Shown here one piece after another: positions 7,594-18,017 of a stretch of DNA of 64,000 nucleotides. This DNA comes from Alteromonas sp. LOR (GTDB lineage Bacteria > Pseudomonadota > Gammaproteobacteria > Enterobacterales > Alteromonadaceae), in assembly GCF_000753865.1 (NCBI RefSeq), contig NZ_JQFW01000057.1, positions 62,628 through 126,627 on the forward strand, given 5' to 3'. A program made the translations under genes and the position numbers. The number at the start of each line of letters is the position of its first letter. Position 1 is the first letter of the stretch. The notes beneath the pieces are model-generated. The model saw only the letters and a program-made list of their open reading frames with translations. It did no database searches and was not told the DNA's origin.

Positions 7594-9258
7594 CTATCCT
7601 GTAGATGTTAGCCTGGTAACGTCAACATAAAGCTTTAGTTTTTGTCCAGGTTGCAAATAGCGCTTCGTATTAAGGCTATTCCATTTGCTAATATCACTTA
7701 CTTTTACATTGAACTTACTGGCAATACGCGAGAGCGAGTCGCCGTTACGCACTGTGTAAGTCACCTTTTTGGTAACACCAGCGTCGCTTTTACCCTCTAG
7801 CCACACCACCAGGGTTTTGCCGGGGCGCAACATGTCGCCAGGTGCCATACCGTTCCACTTTGCAAGCTGTCTTGTTGATACGTTATATTTTCGAGCAATG
7901 TCCCACAGCGTATCACCAGACTTTACGGTATGGCGAACCTTTTGCTTCGATTTATTGCTACTTTGAATACTCGCTAATCGCTGCTCTTGAGAAAGGGCAT
8001 AGTCATCTAATGCTTTAAGAGCAACGGGTACCATAATAGCTTGGCCAATGCGTATCATTGAAGAGTCGAGTTCATTAACCTGCTGAATGACCTTAATAGT
8101 AGTATGGTATTGATTTGCAATTTTCCCTAGGCTGTCTCCGTTTTTAACTGTGTGGCGTACCCAATTTAGGCGCTCTTTTCTGTCTATTTTTGCCAGTGCT
8201 TGTGAAAATGACGCTGCTTTTTCTACCGGCAACACAAGGCGGTGAGGCCCATCTGGTGACGTAGCCCAGCGGTTAAATCCTGGGTTGAGGCCGTGTAGCT
8301 CCTTTAATGACATATCAGCAAGTTCTGCGGCAAACGCAAGGTCTACCTGAGAGCCGATATCCACCACTTCAATAACCGCTACATTTTCAACTTCTGGCCA
8401 TGCGTAATCAAAGGCCGTTTTATTTTTCAAAATATCAGCAAGGGCTAAAAGCTTAGGTACGTAAGCACGAGTTTCTTTTGGCAAACCTAAATGCCAAAAG
8501 TCGGTGGGTTTGCCCGCCCGTTTGTTCGCGCGAATTGAGCGCATAACGCGCCCTTCGCCGCTGTTGTACGCTGCTAGCGCATGCAGCCAGTCGCCATCAA
8601 ACATGTCGTTTAGATAGGTAAGGTAGTCAAGGGCACCTTGAGTAGAGGCCACTACATCGCGTCTTCCGTCATACCACCACGTTTGCGGCATGCCAAAGCG
8701 TTTACCCGTACTTGGAATAAACTGCCACATTCCTGCCGCGCGGCCATGGGAATAGGCAAACGGATCGAAGGCGCTTTCTACAATAGGGAGTAAAACTAAC
8801 TCCATTGGCATATTGCGCTTTTCAATTTCTTCAACAATGTAAAACAAGAACGGCTTTGCGCGTTTTACCACGCGGGCCATGTATTCTGGGTGCTTTAAAT
8901 ACCAATCTCGCTGCGCAGTAACGCGGCGGTCATCCGGTATATTCAGTGAAAATGTATTGCTGGCTCGCTGCCATACGTCGGTAATTACCGCAGCCACTTC
9001 TACGTCTTCAGGGGCCGTAATTTCCGCAGTTTCTTCTAACACATCATCTTTTGGGTGGATGACATCAATGACGCCGTCTCTTGCTACCTCGCAATCGGCA
9101 ATGTCTTCTTCACCTAAATAGGTTTCAGCACATGCTTCAAGTGCTGCTTTCTCGTTTTGCTCTACGGCTACATCTTCACTTTCATTTTCGGTTAACTGAC
9201 ATCCTGAAAGCCCTAACGCCAATAGAACGGACGCAAGTGGGAACAACTTCGACTGCAT
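7594..9258 (-). CDS. mltD: Membrane-bound lytic murein transglycosylase D with three LysM domains
   Basis: About 554 residues from ATG 9258. This start gives a perfect lipoprotein signal (MQSKLFPLASVLLALGLSGC), so I prefer it over the TTG ten codons upstream. A short acidic linker is followed by an SLT domain with the catalytic ES motif (LPIVESAFDPFA), GMWQFIPSTG and the AAYNSGEGRV motif. The last 180 residues hold three LysM modules, each beginning HTVKNGDSL, HTVKSGDTL or YTVRNGDSL. It cleaves peptidoglycan glycan strands at the outer-membrane inner face. Its neighbour gloB is the usual partner in related genomes. Confidence 0.93.
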   Translation of the reverse strand: MQSKLFPLASVLLALGLSGCQLTENESEDVAVEQNEKAALEACAETYLGEEDIADCEVARDGVIDVIHPKDDVLEETAEITAPEDVEVAAVITDVWQRASNTFSLNIPDDRRVTAQRDWYLKHPEYMARVVKRAKPFLFYIVEEIEKRNMPMELVLLPIVESAFDPFAYSHGRAAGMWQFIPSTGKRFGMPQTWWYDGRRDVVASTQGALDYLTYLNDMFDGDWLHALAAYNSGEGRVMRSIRANKRAGKPTDFWHLGLPKETRAYVPKLLALADILKNKTAFDYAWPEVENVAVIEVVDIGSQVDLAFAAELADMSLKELHGLNPGFNRWATSPDGPHRLVLPVEKAASFSQALAKIDRKERLNWVRHTVKNGDSLGKIANQYHTTIKVIQQVNELDSSMIRIGQAIMVPVALKALDDYALSQEQRLASIQSSNKSKQKVRHTVKSGDTLWDIARKYNVSTRQLAKWNGMAPGDMLRPGKTLVVWLEGKSDAGVTKKVTYTVRNGDSLSRIASKFNVKVSDISKWNSLNTKRYLQPGQKLKLYVDVTRLTSTG

Positions 9259-9323
9259 ATTTTGAAGAAACCTCTTTGTGTACTGCAAGGGCGTAATACT
9301 ACGCTAAATGGCAAATATATTCA

Positions 9324-10115
9324 CTAAAACTCATCTTTCCAACGTCGAACGGCGGCGAAAACAGCGGCATCGTCCGTCAGCTCAGTATCAGCATAACGCT
9401 GTGCAGCGTCCTTTACCGCTGGCTCATGTGAGCGCAAGAAAGGGTTTATCTGTTTTTGTTCGTCTAATGTACTGGGCAAGGTCGGCTGGTCGTGAGAGCG
9501 CTTCGTTTTTACCCAAGCATCGTAGTCTTGTAATTCGCTGTTGTTAGGCTCTACCGCGAGGGCAAAGTTCACATTCGCCTGCGTATATTCGTGAGTACAA
9601 TACACCGCAGTGTCATCAGGCAGGCGCTTGAGCTTATTGAGTGAATGCAGCATTTGCTCTGGTGTGCCTTCAAATAATCGGCCACACCCGGCTGAAAATA
9701 GAGTATCGCCGCAAAACAGTGCACCGTGACCGAAAAACGCGATGTGGTCGAGGGTATGCCCCGGTACTTCCATCACTTGAAACGACATATCTACAACCGG
9801 CAACGCTACCGTATCGCCTTGCGCAACGGTTTTAGTTAGCCCTCTTATATGCCCGCCTCTTGGGCCAATAACGGGTAAATCTGCAAAAGCCGAGACCAAT
9901 TTGGCAATGCCACCTGTATGGTCGCGATGGTGATGGGTAATAAGAACGGCAGCTAAGTTCAATGCGTGTTCGGCCATGTATTTTAACACTGGCTCAGCAT
10001 CGCCTGGGTCTACAACAACCGCATTTTTACCGTTGTGGATACACCATATATAGTTATCGGTAAAGGCGGGAATTGGATGGACTGTTATGCCCGAAGGTAA
10101 TGTGTCGATGCGCAT
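9324..10115 (-). CDS. gloB: Hydroxyacylglutathione hydrolase (glyoxalase II)
   Basis: A 263-residue metallo-beta-lactamase-fold enzyme. The metal-binding motif THHHRDHTGG lies near residue 60. It is followed by PGHTLDHIAFFG and FCGDTLFSAGCGRLFEG, and the C-terminal substrate region CTHEYTQANVNFA and NPFLR. Length and motifs match GloB. It hydrolyses S-D-lactoylglutathione to D-lactate and glutathione in methylglyoxal detoxification. It is divergent from a methyltransferase gene and shares an 85 bp promoter region with it, as in many gammaproteobacteria. Confidence 0.95.
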   Translation of the reverse strand: MRIDTLPSGITVHPIPAFTDNYIWCIHNGKNAVVVDPGDAEPVLKYMAEHALNLAAVLITHHHRDHTGGIAKLVSAFADLPVIGPRGGHIRGLTKTVAQGDTVALPVVDMSFQVMEVPGHTLDHIAFFGHGALFCGDTLFSAGCGRLFEGTPEQMLHSLNKLKRLPDDTAVYCTHEYTQANVNFALAVEPNNSELQDYDAWVKTKRSHDQPTLPSTLDEQKQINPFLRSHEPAVKDAAQRYADTELTDDAAVFAAVRRWKDEF

Positions 10116-10200
10116 AATACACCTGCTTGTTTAGCTTCAATTATGCGTTACTATAGGGGCATGTGGTTTACAGAGCAACCGATGAGCGTGTGAAGTGATA

Positions 10201-11031
10201 ATGAAAACGGCGTTTAGGTCAAAGCCACCGCGCTATCCCGGTAGCTGGGATGAATTTCCCGCAGGAGAAAATATTAAGTTGGCGGTGGAGCAGGTTTGCA
10301 ATGAATATGCAGAGCGTATCTTTGGCTATCACTTTGTAAAACTAGGCAACTTAAGCGCGCAAATTCAGCTAAACGATAGCCCAATTCATCATCGCATTAA
10401 TCACACCCCCGACTTTACCTGTAGCGAACGGGCTAAAGACGACATGTTTAAGGCTGTCGCAAATGGTGAGGCTGAGGAAAGAACACACTCTACAAACGAA
10501 AACTTCATTATTGGCCAAGCGCACAAACTGCCGTTTTCAGAAAACAGTATTGATGGGCTATTGTTGGCTAACGAGCTCGATTTTGCCCAAGATCCTCACG
10601 AAATTTTGCGTGAAGTAGACCGGGTGATCACTCAAGACGGGCACGTTATTATCAGCGGCTTTAACCCGCTTAGCTTAGCTGGGGTCGCCAAATACTTGCC
10701 CGTAAAACGCGATAATATTTTGCACGATGCCCGATTTTTTACCACCTACAGAATGAAAGACTGGCTTCACCTTCTAGGGTTTGAAGTAATAGAGCAGCGG
10801 CAAATTCTTTTTTCCACGTTATTTTTTCAGCAGCGTTGGGAGGGAGCGGCCAAGCTTCAGCACTATTTATCGTCGTATTTTCCCTGGTGTAGTGCGGTGT
10901 ATGTCATTTTGGCTAAGAAACGCGTATTCCCCATGACGGCCATTAGGCCAAAGCGAGCATTGAAACCTCAGTTTTCTGCCGTGGGGGCTAGTGCGCGTAC
11001 CACATCACAGAAACAAAAAAGCCACGTGTAG
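10201..11031 (+). CDS. SAM-dependent methyltransferase (YafS-like)
   Basis: About 276 residues from ATG 10201. The annotated alternative is GTG two codons upstream, but GAAG is better spaced for the ATG. A class I methyltransferase core is seen: AHKLPFSENSIDGLLLANEL as the motif II/III region, DPHEILREVDRVITQDGHVIISGFNP as the following strand, and RMKDWLHLLGFEV. The classic glycine-rich motif I is weak. It is homologous in position and style to YafS, the gene next to gloB in Enterobacteria. The substrate is unknown. Its last codons run into the terminator stem. Confidence 0.8.
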   Translation: MKTAFRSKPPRYPGSWDEFPAGENIKLAVEQVCNEYAERIFGYHFVKLGNLSAQIQLNDSPIHHRINHTPDFTCSERAKDDMFKAVANGEAEERTHSTNENFIIGQAHKLPFSENSIDGLLLANELDFAQDPHEILREVDRVITQDGHVIISGFNPLSLAGVAKYLPVKRDNILHDARFFTTYRMKDWLHLLGFEVIEQRQILFSTLFFQQRWEGAAKLQHYLSSYFPWCSAVYVILAKKRVFPMTAIRPKRALKPQFSAVGASARTTSQKQKSHV

Positions 11032-11065
11032 CAACTACTTTGTAATTGTCTAACCGTGGCTTTTT
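11015..11065. terminator. Bidirectional intrinsic terminator
   Basis: AAAAAAGCCACG pairs with CGTGGCTTTTT across a 27-base loop. A-tract and T-tract flank the stem, so it can terminate both the methyltransferase (+) and metG (-) transcripts. The 5' arm overlaps the end of the methyltransferase coding sequence. Confidence 0.75.
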
Positions 11066-11118
11066 AGTGTTTAGTTGCAAGGTTATAGCAACAAGTTCTT
11101 ATTACTTGACGCGCATGG

Positions 11119-13146
11119 TTACTTAACGCGCATTCCGGGTTTAGCACCCTCATGAGGCTCTAGAATATAAAGGTCGTCGCCACCAGGTCCTGCGGCAAGT
11201 ACCATTCCTTCACTTAAACCGAAGCGCATTTTGCGAGGTGCCAAATTCGCCACCATCACAGTGTGCTTACCAATTAACGCTTCTGGTGCATAGGCTGACT
11301 TAATGCCAGCAAACACTTGCTTAGTTTCGCCGCCTAAATCTAGCTCTAAACGCAGAAGTTTATCTGCTTTTTCCACGTGCTCGGCATTGGCAATACGGGC
11401 AATGCGAAGATCGATTTTTGCAAAATCTTCAAACGAGATAGTGTCGCTGATAGGGTCTTGCGCTAGCGGGCTATCTGGTGCAATAGCTGGCTGTTGTGGC
11501 GCTAAGCTCTCTTTAGAGTCGTCAATCATGGCGTCAATTTTCTCCATATCTACACGCTGCATCATAGGTTTAAACTTGTTGATAGCGTGGCCTGTAAGTA
11601 CTGTTTGTAGCGAAGCCCAATTGAATTCGTCATTCAAAAAGCTCTCTGCTTTTTCCGCTAAAATAGGCAGCACCGGCTTTAAGTAAATCGTTAATAGACG
11701 GAACATATTAATGCCCAACGAGCATACGTCGTGGGTAAATTGCTGCTTAGATTCGTCTTTTATCGTTACCCAAGGCGCATTGTTATCAATAAACTGATTT
11801 GCTTTGTCTGCTAGGGCCATTATCTCGCGAATTGCTTGGTGGTAGCGACGCTTTTCAAACTGTTCTGCAATACCATCTGCGGCATTTTGAAATTCAGCGA
11901 TGAGTTCTGGCTCAATGACGTTGTCTGATAACTTGCCATCGAAGCGCTTGGTAATAAAACTAGCGCAGCGGCTCGCGATGTTAACAACCTTACCTACAAG
12001 GTCAGAATTTACTTTCTGCGCAAAGTCGGTGAAATTAAGGTCGATATCAGTGACACCATCACTTAGCTTAGACGCAAAGTAATAACGTAAATATTCTGGG
12101 TTCAAATGGTCGAGATAAGTACGGCCTTTAATAAAGGTACCGCGAGACTTAGACATCTTCGCGCCATTTACCGTAACAAACCCGTGGATGTTAACCCCAG
12201 TAGGCTTGCGGTATCCTGCGCCTTCTAGCATGGCCGGCCAAAACAGGCAGTGGAAATACGTAATGTCTTTTCCGATAAAGTGATATAGCTCAGCGGTAGA
12301 ATCGGCCTTCCAAAAGTCATCGAATTCTAGGCTGTTTTGGTCACAAAAGTTTTTAAAGCTGGCCATGTAGCCTACGGGAGCGTCTACCCACACGTAGAAA
12401 AACTTGTTTGGTGCGCCAGGAATTTCAAACCCAAAGTACGGAGCATCACGGCTGATATCCCACTGCTGAAGGCCTTCTGTAAACCATTCTTGCAGCTTGT
12501 TTGCCATTTCTTCTTGCAGCGCACCAGAGCGTATCCACGTTTTTAGCATATCTTCGAACTTGGGTAAGTCGAAGAAGAAATGCTCAGATTCTCTTAATAC
12601 TGGCGTAGCGCCAGATACCACGCTGCGCGGGTTTTTAACTTCTGTTGGGCTATAGGTAGCACCACAAACATCACAGCTGTCGCCGTTTTGATCTTCTGCA
12701 CCGCAGCTTGGACATGTGCCCTTTACAAAACGATCCGGCAGAAACATTTCTTTCTCAGGATCGAAAAGCTGATTGATCACGCGTTTGCTAATGTAACCTG
12801 CGTCATCAAGACGAGAATAAATCTCTTCACAAAATGCCTTGTTTTCCGGTGAGTGGGTTACATAGTAGTTGTCGTAATCCACATGGAAGTCAATGAGGTC
12901 TTGGTGATGCTCTGCGCGGGTGCGGGCAACCATTTCTTCTGGCGTAATGCCAAGCTCTTGCGCTTTAAGCATAACCGGTGTGCCATGTGCATCATCGGCA
13001 CAAACACTGTAACATTCGTTTCCGCGAAGGCGCTGAAAACGGGTCCAGATGTCTGTTTGAATATGTTCAAGCAAGTGCCCTAAATGAATAGAGCCATTTG
13101 CGTATGGCAACGCACTGGTTACCAGAATTCGGCGTTTTTCTGACAT
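11119..13146 (-). CDS. metG: Methionyl-tRNA synthetase
   Basis: A protein of about 675 residues from ATG 13146 ([18 protein letters not shown]). The open frame continues 35 codons further upstream, but that part overlaps the divergent mrp promoter and lacks family similarity. Class I motifs are present: the HIGH equivalent HLGH, a zinc knuckle of two CxxC pairs (CPSCG and CDVCG), and KMSKS ([11 protein letters not shown]). The C-terminal 110 residues form the tRNA-binding EMAP/Trbp111 domain ([20 protein letters not shown]). It charges initiator and elongator tRNA-Met in the cytoplasm and is essential. Confidence 0.97.
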   Translation of the reverse strand: MSEKRRILVTSALPYANGSIHLGHLLEHIQTDIWTRFQRLRGNECYSVCADDAHGTPVMLKAQELGITPEEMVARTRAEHHQDLIDFHVDYDNYYVTHSPENKAFCEEIYSRLDDAGYISKRVINQLFDPEKEMFLPDRFVKGTCPSCGAEDQNGDSCDVCGATYSPTEVKNPRSVVSGATPVLRESEHFFFDLPKFEDMLKTWIRSGALQEEMANKLQEWFTEGLQQWDISRDAPYFGFEIPGAPNKFFYVWVDAPVGYMASFKNFCDQNSLEFDDFWKADSTAELYHFIGKDITYFHCLFWPAMLEGAGYRKPTGVNIHGFVTVNGAKMSKSRGTFIKGRTYLDHLNPEYLRYYFASKLSDGVTDIDLNFTDFAQKVNSDLVGKVVNIASRCASFITKRFDGKLSDNVIEPELIAEFQNAADGIAEQFEKRRYHQAIREIMALADKANQFIDNNAPWVTIKDESKQQFTHDVCSLGINMFRLLTIYLKPVLPILAEKAESFLNDEFNWASLQTVLTGHAINKFKPMMQRVDMEKIDAMIDDSKESLAPQQPAIAPDSPLAQDPISDTISFEDFAKIDLRIARIANAEHVEKADKLLRLELDLGGETKQVFAGIKSAYAPEALIGKHTVMVANLAPRKMRFGLSEGMVLAAGPGGDDLYILEPHEGAKPGMRVK

Positions 13147-13254
13147 AATGACGTTATTGATTCTTTGCGTTTCAAAATGGCTGCAAATACTAGCGGAAAA
13201 CCGCGTTTTTTGCATTACGTAATTCAAACAAATCTTCAGGTTGTAGGGCAATTT

Positions 13255-14370
13255 ATGTTCTTTTCTCGCAAAGCCGAACCGGTAACCCGAAAGGTTGCTG
13301 CTATTTTAGCCAGCTATTTCAGTATGGATGTAGCCGAAACGGCCTCTTGGTGTAAAGCAACGTCTACCGATGGCAACGCCGAGGGCGTGCATGTCACACT
13401 GCCATTTTGTATCGATAGTCAGTTACCCGTGCTGCGCGATTTGGTGCTTGCTAAATTAAAAGCAGATTCAAAGCATGCGTTAACTGAGTCACAACTGTCT
13501 TTATCAACCAAGATAACAAGCCAGCAAACGGCGTTGCCGCCAATCACTAACATTAAAAATATTATTGCTGTTGCCAGCGGTAAAGGCGGAGTAGGGAAGT
13601 CTACCACCAGTATAAACCTTGCCTTTGCTCTGATGAAAGAAGGCGCCAAAGTGGGCATTTTAGATGCCGATATATATGGGCCGTCTATTCCTATTATGCT
13701 TGGTAATACCTCAGCTCACCCAGAGAGCGAAGACAATAAACACATGCAGCCGTTAATGGCACACGGATTGGTGGCAAACTCTATTGGGTACTTGGTCCCA
13801 CAAGACGATGCGGCTGTATGGCGAGGTCCTATGGCAAGTCGAGCGCTTACGCAATTGTTAAACGAAACACTGTGGCCAGTGCTTGATTATCTCATTGTTG
13901 ATATGCCGCCAGGCACGGGAGACATTCAGTTAACCATGGCGCAGCAGGTGCCACTTACTGCCGCCGTTATTGTTACCACACCCCAAGACCTCGCATTAGC
14001 CGATGCACAAAAAGGTATTAGCATGTTCGAAAAAGTCGACGTGCCGGTACTTGGTCTAATTGAAAACATGAGCTTCTACCAATGCAGAGCATGTGGAACC
14101 AAAGACTACGTATTTTCAAAAGACGGAGGGGAAGCGTTAGCCGAACGCCATGGCTTGCCTTTACTCGGACAATTACCACTGGACATTCACATACGTGAGC
14201 ACGGCGACGCGGGAACGCCCCTGCTAATAAGTTCGCCAGACAGCCCAATATCTGCAAGCTATCAAGAGGCCGCACGGGCGCTATCAATGCAATTAGCCCT
14301 TACGCTTTCACCTCGAAAAGAGGGCAATAGACACATAAAGGGCGATCAAATAGGCATAGTAGGTAATTAA
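13255..14370 (+). CDS. mrp: Mrp/ApbC-family iron-sulfur carrier ATPase
   Basis: About 371 residues from ATG 13255 ([10 protein letters not shown]). The earlier in-frame TTG/ATG region overlaps the metG start. It carries the deviant Walker [16 protein letters not shown], a switch region [22 protein letters not shown], and the C-terminal CxxC (QCRACG) that binds the shared Fe-S cluster in the dimer. The protein loads Fe-S clusters on apo-proteins. The divergent metG-mrp arrangement is conserved in gammaproteobacteria. Confidence 0.95.
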   Translation: MFFSRKAEPVTRKVAAILASYFSMDVAETASWCKATSTDGNAEGVHVTLPFCIDSQLPVLRDLVLAKLKADSKHALTESQLSLSTKITSQQTALPPITNIKNIIAVASGKGGVGKSTTSINLAFALMKEGAKVGILDADIYGPSIPIMLGNTSAHPESEDNKHMQPLMAHGLVANSIGYLVPQDDAAVWRGPMASRALTQLLNETLWPVLDYLIVDMPPGTGDIQLTMAQQVPLTAAVIVTTPQDLALADAQKGISMFEKVDVPVLGLIENMSFYQCRACGTKDYVFSKDGGEALAERHGLPLLGQLPLDIHIREHGDAGTPLLISSPDSPISASYQEAARALSMQLALTLSPRKEGNRHIKGDQIGIVGN

Positions 14371-14425
14371 ACAAGCTCATTATTTAAGCTAAGTGGTTCC
14401 TCTTTGTGGGTTTTATTTGCTCGCA

Positions 14426-15274
14426 TTACCTGTTGTGGGTTACCGCAGTGCCAACCGACGCGCTTATTACCAAAGCGATAGCCATCCAGTGCCACAGGGT
14501 TAATAGCTCGCCTAGTATCATAAAGCCGGCTAGTGCGGCAATGGCAGGCTCAACACTCATTAAAATACTGAAGCTTTGATACGGCATTTTTCTGAGGGCA
14601 ATCATCTCTAGGCTGTAGGGTAAGGCGCTGGATAACAAAGCAATACCTATTCCAGCAGGAATAAGCGCAACATTAACTAATTCATCAAAGTGAATTGCAA
14701 TACCAAACGGTACTATTGCAACGGCGGCAACAAGCATGCCTAGCGCCACGATTGCACCCGAAGAGCCATTCTCCCCAGTTCTTTTGCCAAATAAAATATA
14801 ACCTGCCCAGCAGGCTCCTGCGCCAAGTGCCAAAACAAAGCCCAGTGGATCAAGCCCGTGAGTTGCCCTGAGGTCGGGGAGTAATAAGATGAGACCGACT
14901 ATCGCCAGTGCCGCCCACAAAAAATCCACTCTTTTTTTAGATGACAGAATAGCAACCAATAAGGGACCAACAAATTCTAACGCCACGGCTATGCCAATAG
15001 GAATACGCTCGATGGCAAAATAAAAAGCGGTGTTCATTCCACCTAGACACAAGCCATAAATAACAATGGATTTAAGCTGTTCAGGCCTATTGCGCCATGG
15101 CTTAAAAACGAAACACAGTATAAGAGCAGCAAAGCCAACTCTGTAAGTTATTGTGCCTAGCACGCCTACTTGCTGAAACAATTGTTTTGCCAAAGAGGCG
15201 CCAGATTGAATGGTGATCATGGCGACAAGCACACAGATTACGGCGATAAAATAGTGTCGACTAGTGACAGACAT
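14426..15274 (-). CDS. EamA/DMT-family exporter (RhtA-like)
   Basis: About 282 residues from ATG 15274. A TTG nine codons upstream is possible but has no ribosome site. Ten hydrophobic helices are arranged as two EamA repeats. Segments such as GASLAKQLFQQVG, ALEFVGPLLVAIL and SVEPAIAALAGFMILGE (conserved Glu-Pro) match RhtA-type threonine/homoserine exporters. It should export amino acids or related metabolites across the inner membrane. The exact substrate is unknown. It is convergent with mrp and divergent from dcd. Confidence 0.85.
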   Translation of the reverse strand: MSVTSRHYFIAVICVLVAMITIQSGASLAKQLFQQVGVLGTITYRVGFAALILCFVFKPWRNRPEQLKSIVIYGLCLGGMNTAFYFAIERIPIGIAVALEFVGPLLVAILSSKKRVDFLWAALAIVGLILLLPDLRATHGLDPLGFVLALGAGACWAGYILFGKRTGENGSSGAIVALGMLVAAVAIVPFGIAIHFDELVNVALIPAGIGIALLSSALPYSLEMIALRKMPYQSFSILMSVEPAIAALAGFMILGELLTLWHWMAIALVISASVGTAVTHNR

Positions 15275-15453
15275 AAAGGGTGTCGGAGAGTGAAAAAGCA
15301 ATGATAGCCAATACTATAAAGATGGCAACATGCTTATTTATTTAAAATTTAAAAAGTTGAGATTGAGAAAACTGTACAAAACAAGCTCTCTAGCAGTTGA
15401 TTGGACCGCGCGACATACGCATAATAGCCGGCAAATGAAATGAGGAATACAGC

Positions 15454-16047
15454 ATGCGTTTGTGCGACCGCGACATAAATCAATATCTGCAAGACGGGAA
15501 CATTAAAATAGATCCCACGCCCAGCTACGACCAAATTAGCGGCGTAACGGTAGATATTCGTTTAGGGAATAAGTTTAGAGTGTTTGAAGAGCATCAAGCG
15601 CCATACATTGATTTAAGCGGCCCAAAAGTTGAGGTTCAAGAAGCACTCGATCACGTGATGAGTGACGAGATTGAGCTGGAAGATGGCAAGGCATTTTTCC
15701 TCCATCCCAAAGAATTAGCGCTTGCTGTTACGCTTGAGTCGGTGACCTTGCCAGATAACATTGTGGGCTGGTTAGACGGTCGTTCTTCACTGGCTAGATT
15801 AGGACTTATGGTGCATGTAACAGCGCACAGAATCGACCCAGGTTGGTCTGGCAATATTGTGCTTGAGTTTTACAACAGCGGTAAACTGCCTTTAGCACTT
15901 CGTCCAGGAATGAAAATTGGGGCGATAAGTTTTGAAGTGTTATCTAGCCCAGCTGAAAAGCCTTACAACGCTAGAGTGGATGCCAAATACAAAGGGCAAG
16001 ATGGCGCTATTGCAAGTCGCATAACCTCAGACGACCAACATAAGTAA
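15454..16047 (+). CDS. dcd: dCTP deaminase
   Basis: A 197-residue enzyme very close in length to E. coli Dcd. Key segments are [12 protein letters not shown] at the N-terminus, [10 protein letters not shown], the catalytic [13 protein letters not shown] with HRIDPGW, and the C-terminal [17 protein letters not shown]. It deaminates dCTP to dUTP in pyrimidine deoxynucleotide synthesis. It is preceded by a GAGGAA ribosome site. Confidence 0.97.
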   Translation: MRLCDRDINQYLQDGNIKIDPTPSYDQISGVTVDIRLGNKFRVFEEHQAPYIDLSGPKVEVQEALDHVMSDEIELEDGKAFFLHPKELALAVTLESVTLPDNIVGWLDGRSSLARLGLMVHVTAHRIDPGWSGNIVLEFYNSGKLPLALRPGMKIGAISFEVLSSPAEKPYNARVDAKYKGQDGAIASRITSDDQHK

Positions 16048-16149
16048 CCCGAAAACAACGATTAAAGTGGTAAAGGGTAGTGCGTTTCCCGTCATTTACT
16101 GGTAGAAATTATAATAGCGAATAAAAGCAATTATAAATGCGACAGGTAA

Positions 16150-17625
16150 ATGGGAAGCGCAATGAACACCACGCCTCAAAGCGAAACTACTAAAAAGCAA
16201 GAAACTCATAAAAAACCATCCAATAATAAAAAGCCCACGCCCAAAAACCTCATTATTTTACTGGCGTTTGTTATTGCCAGCGTCAGTGGTCTAGCGTTGT
16301 GGTTTGTGGGGCAGCCTAAAGATATTGTCTTTACCGCAGCCATTACTCTATTTGTAGCCATTTTGTGGGTAACTGAAGCACTCCCAATTCCAGCAACCTC
16401 ATTACTGCCCTTCGCACTATTCCCATTGTTCGGTGTACTGTCTCATAGTGAAGCGGCATCATCACTTGGCAGCCATGTCATTATTTTGCTAATGGCAGCG
16501 TTCATGCTTTCAAAAGCATTAGAGCGAGCCAATCTTCACAAGCGCTTTGCTATTTACATGCTGCGCTTAACTGGCAGTGGCAGCCCTATGAAGCTGATTT
16601 TAGGCTTTATGATAACCACCGCAGTGCTGAGCATGTGGATAAGCAACACCGCCACCATTTTAATGATGTTGCCAATGGCGATTGCCATCATTAACGCGGT
16701 GGATAACCCTCGTTTTGGCGTGGCGCTTATTTTAGGTATTGCCTACTCTGCAAGCGTTGGCGGGGTAGGCACACCAATAGGCACGCCGCCCAATATTATC
16801 TTTATGAGTGTTTACGAAGAAACCCAAGGCATGGAATACAGCTTCATCGATTGGATGAAAACAGGCATTCCTATTGTCATTGTTGCGGTACCTATTATGG
16901 CATTGTGGCTTGCTCGCGGTATTAGCGTTGTGGGTAAAATAAACCTTCCTATGCCCGGTGAATGGTCTCATGCAGAAAAGCGAGTTTTAGCTATTTTTGG
17001 TACGGTTGCTATGGCATGGATCTTTCGTCCCTTTTGGACTGCATGGCTAGGAGTTACCACCATCAGCGACAGCACTATTGCCGTAGCGGGTGTGGCGGCC
17101 ATGTTTTTGACCAATAGTGGTAACGATAGTGAGCAGGTGGATGCCAAAGGCAATCGCGATAAGTTATTAAACTGGAAAACAGCAAACGATATTCCTTGGG
17201 GAATGTTACTGCTTTTTGCAGGTGGTATTTGTATTGCCAAAGCGTTTACTGCATCTGGGCTTAGCATTTTAATGGGCACCTGGTTAACAGGCCTTTCAAC
17301 GTTACCGATAATTTTGCTAGTGCTAGGTATTTGCTTGTTTGTTACTTTCTTAACGGAAATCACCTCTAATACGGCAACGGCAACCTTGTTAATGCCTATA
17401 TTAGCAGCCGCCGGTGTAGCGGTAAGCGTAGACCCCAAGCTACTTATGATCCCCGCTGCGATTAGCGCAAGTTGCGCGTTTATGTTGCCAGTTGCGACAG
17501 CGCCAAATGCCATTGCTTACTCAACAGAAAAGTTTGATATAAAAACCATGGCCCGAGAAGGCATTGTGCTCAACGTTATTGTGGCGTTAGTGGTTACCGG
17601 AGTGTGTTTCGTTACGTTGGCATAG
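16150..17625 (+). CDS. SLC13/DASS-family sodium-coupled carboxylate transporter
   Basis: Up to 491 residues. ATG 16162 (MNTTPQSE), with GGGAAG upstream, is an equally good start. A Lys-rich cytoplasmic N-terminus is followed by about 11 hydrophobic segments. DASS signatures include WVTEALPIPATSLLPF near the N-terminal helix, SNTATILMMLP and SVGGVGTPIGTPPN (first SNT region), and EITSNTATATLLMPI (second SNT region), with LPVATAPNAIAY at the end. It imports dicarboxylates or similar anions with Na+. The substrate is not resolved. An inverted repeat follows the stop. Confidence 0.9.
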   Translation: MGSAMNTTPQSETTKKQETHKKPSNNKKPTPKNLIILLAFVIASVSGLALWFVGQPKDIVFTAAITLFVAILWVTEALPIPATSLLPFALFPLFGVLSHSEAASSLGSHVIILLMAAFMLSKALERANLHKRFAIYMLRLTGSGSPMKLILGFMITTAVLSMWISNTATILMMLPMAIAIINAVDNPRFGVALILGIAYSASVGGVGTPIGTPPNIIFMSVYEETQGMEYSFIDWMKTGIPIVIVAVPIMALWLARGISVVGKINLPMPGEWSHAEKRVLAIFGTVAMAWIFRPFWTAWLGVTTISDSTIAVAGVAAMFLTNSGNDSEQVDAKGNRDKLLNWKTANDIPWGMLLLFAGGICIAKAFTASGLSILMGTWLTGLSTLPIILLVLGICLFVTFLTEITSNTATATLLMPILAAAGVAVSVDPKLLMIPAAISASCAFMLPVATAPNAIAYSTEKFDIKTMAREGIVLNVIVALVVTGVCFVTLA

Positions 17626-17644
17626 TCGGTTTTCAAAGAAGTGG

Positions 17645-17679
17645 TTAGCAATTAAGCGCTTGAGGACCTTAATTGCTAA
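17645..17679. terminator. Inverted repeat after the DASS gene, terminator-like
   Basis: Perfect 12-base arms TTAGCAATTAAG and CTTAATTGCTAA enclose an 11-base loop, 20 bp after the DASS stop. The T-tract after it is weak, so termination is likely but not certain. Confidence 0.5.
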
Positions 17680-17729
17680 TTGTCGTTGCATTGTTGATTA
17701 TTTTGAGTAGACTTACACGCTCTTTCGGT

Positions 17730-17806
17730 CGGTGTGTGGCGCAGCTTGGTAGCGCACTGTCATGGGGTGTCAGGGGTCGGAGGTTCAAATCCTCTCACAC
17801 CGACCA
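17730..17806 (+). tRNA. tRNA-Pro(GGG)
   Basis: A 77-nt cloverleaf: acceptor CGGTGTG pairs with CACACCG and is followed by encoded ACCA. The D-arm is GCGCAGCTTGGTAGCGC, and the T-arm is GGAGG-TTCAAAT-CCTCT. The anticodon loop ATGGGGT has anticodon GGG at 17764-17766. The sequence is of the E. coli proL type, including the T-T mismatch in the anticodon stem. The gene is intact and supplies its own 3' half as the attachment site for two islands. Confidence 0.97.
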
Positions 17807-17807
17807 A
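17761..17807. repeat. Attachment site 1 (attL, inside tRNA-Pro)
   Basis: Sequence from the anticodon loop to one base past the tRNA 3' end. Positions 17762-17807 are identical over 46 bp to 31316-31361. The stretch 17761-17807 matches 36115-36161 over 47 bp with one difference. Repeats covering the 3' half of a tRNA gene are the classic product of tyrosine-integrase insertion. Confidence 0.93.
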
Positions 17808-17842
17808 TTCTAAAGGCTTTCAGACTTTCCCCACCTGTTAGC

Positions 17843-17879
17843 GTACCCTTTCCGTACCCTTTTGTACCCTTATACAGTA
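17843..17879. repeat. Three GTACCCTT repeats near the left end of island 1
   Basis: GTACCCTT occurs at 17843, 17854 and 17864, spaced 10-11 bp, one helical turn. The last copy continues as GTACCCTTATACAGTA. A near-identical GTGCCCTTATACAGTA lies near the right end at 31153-31168. The arrangement suggests integrase arm-type binding sites (inference). Confidence 0.6.
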
Positions 17880-18017
17880 GTCCGATTAGTATCTATTTGC
17901 AGATATCGCATCATGCAAATCAGCGTTAATTTTTTATGTTGAATTCAACAAAAAAACCATGTGAACATTATTCAACACGGTTTCTATTTGTCATCAGTTA
18001 AGTATTTATTTAAAAGA

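Noticed and set aside
13147..13251. 35-codon N-terminal extension of metG
   Set aside because: It overlaps the divergent mrp leader and has no synthetase character; ATG 13146 starts the conserved sequence.
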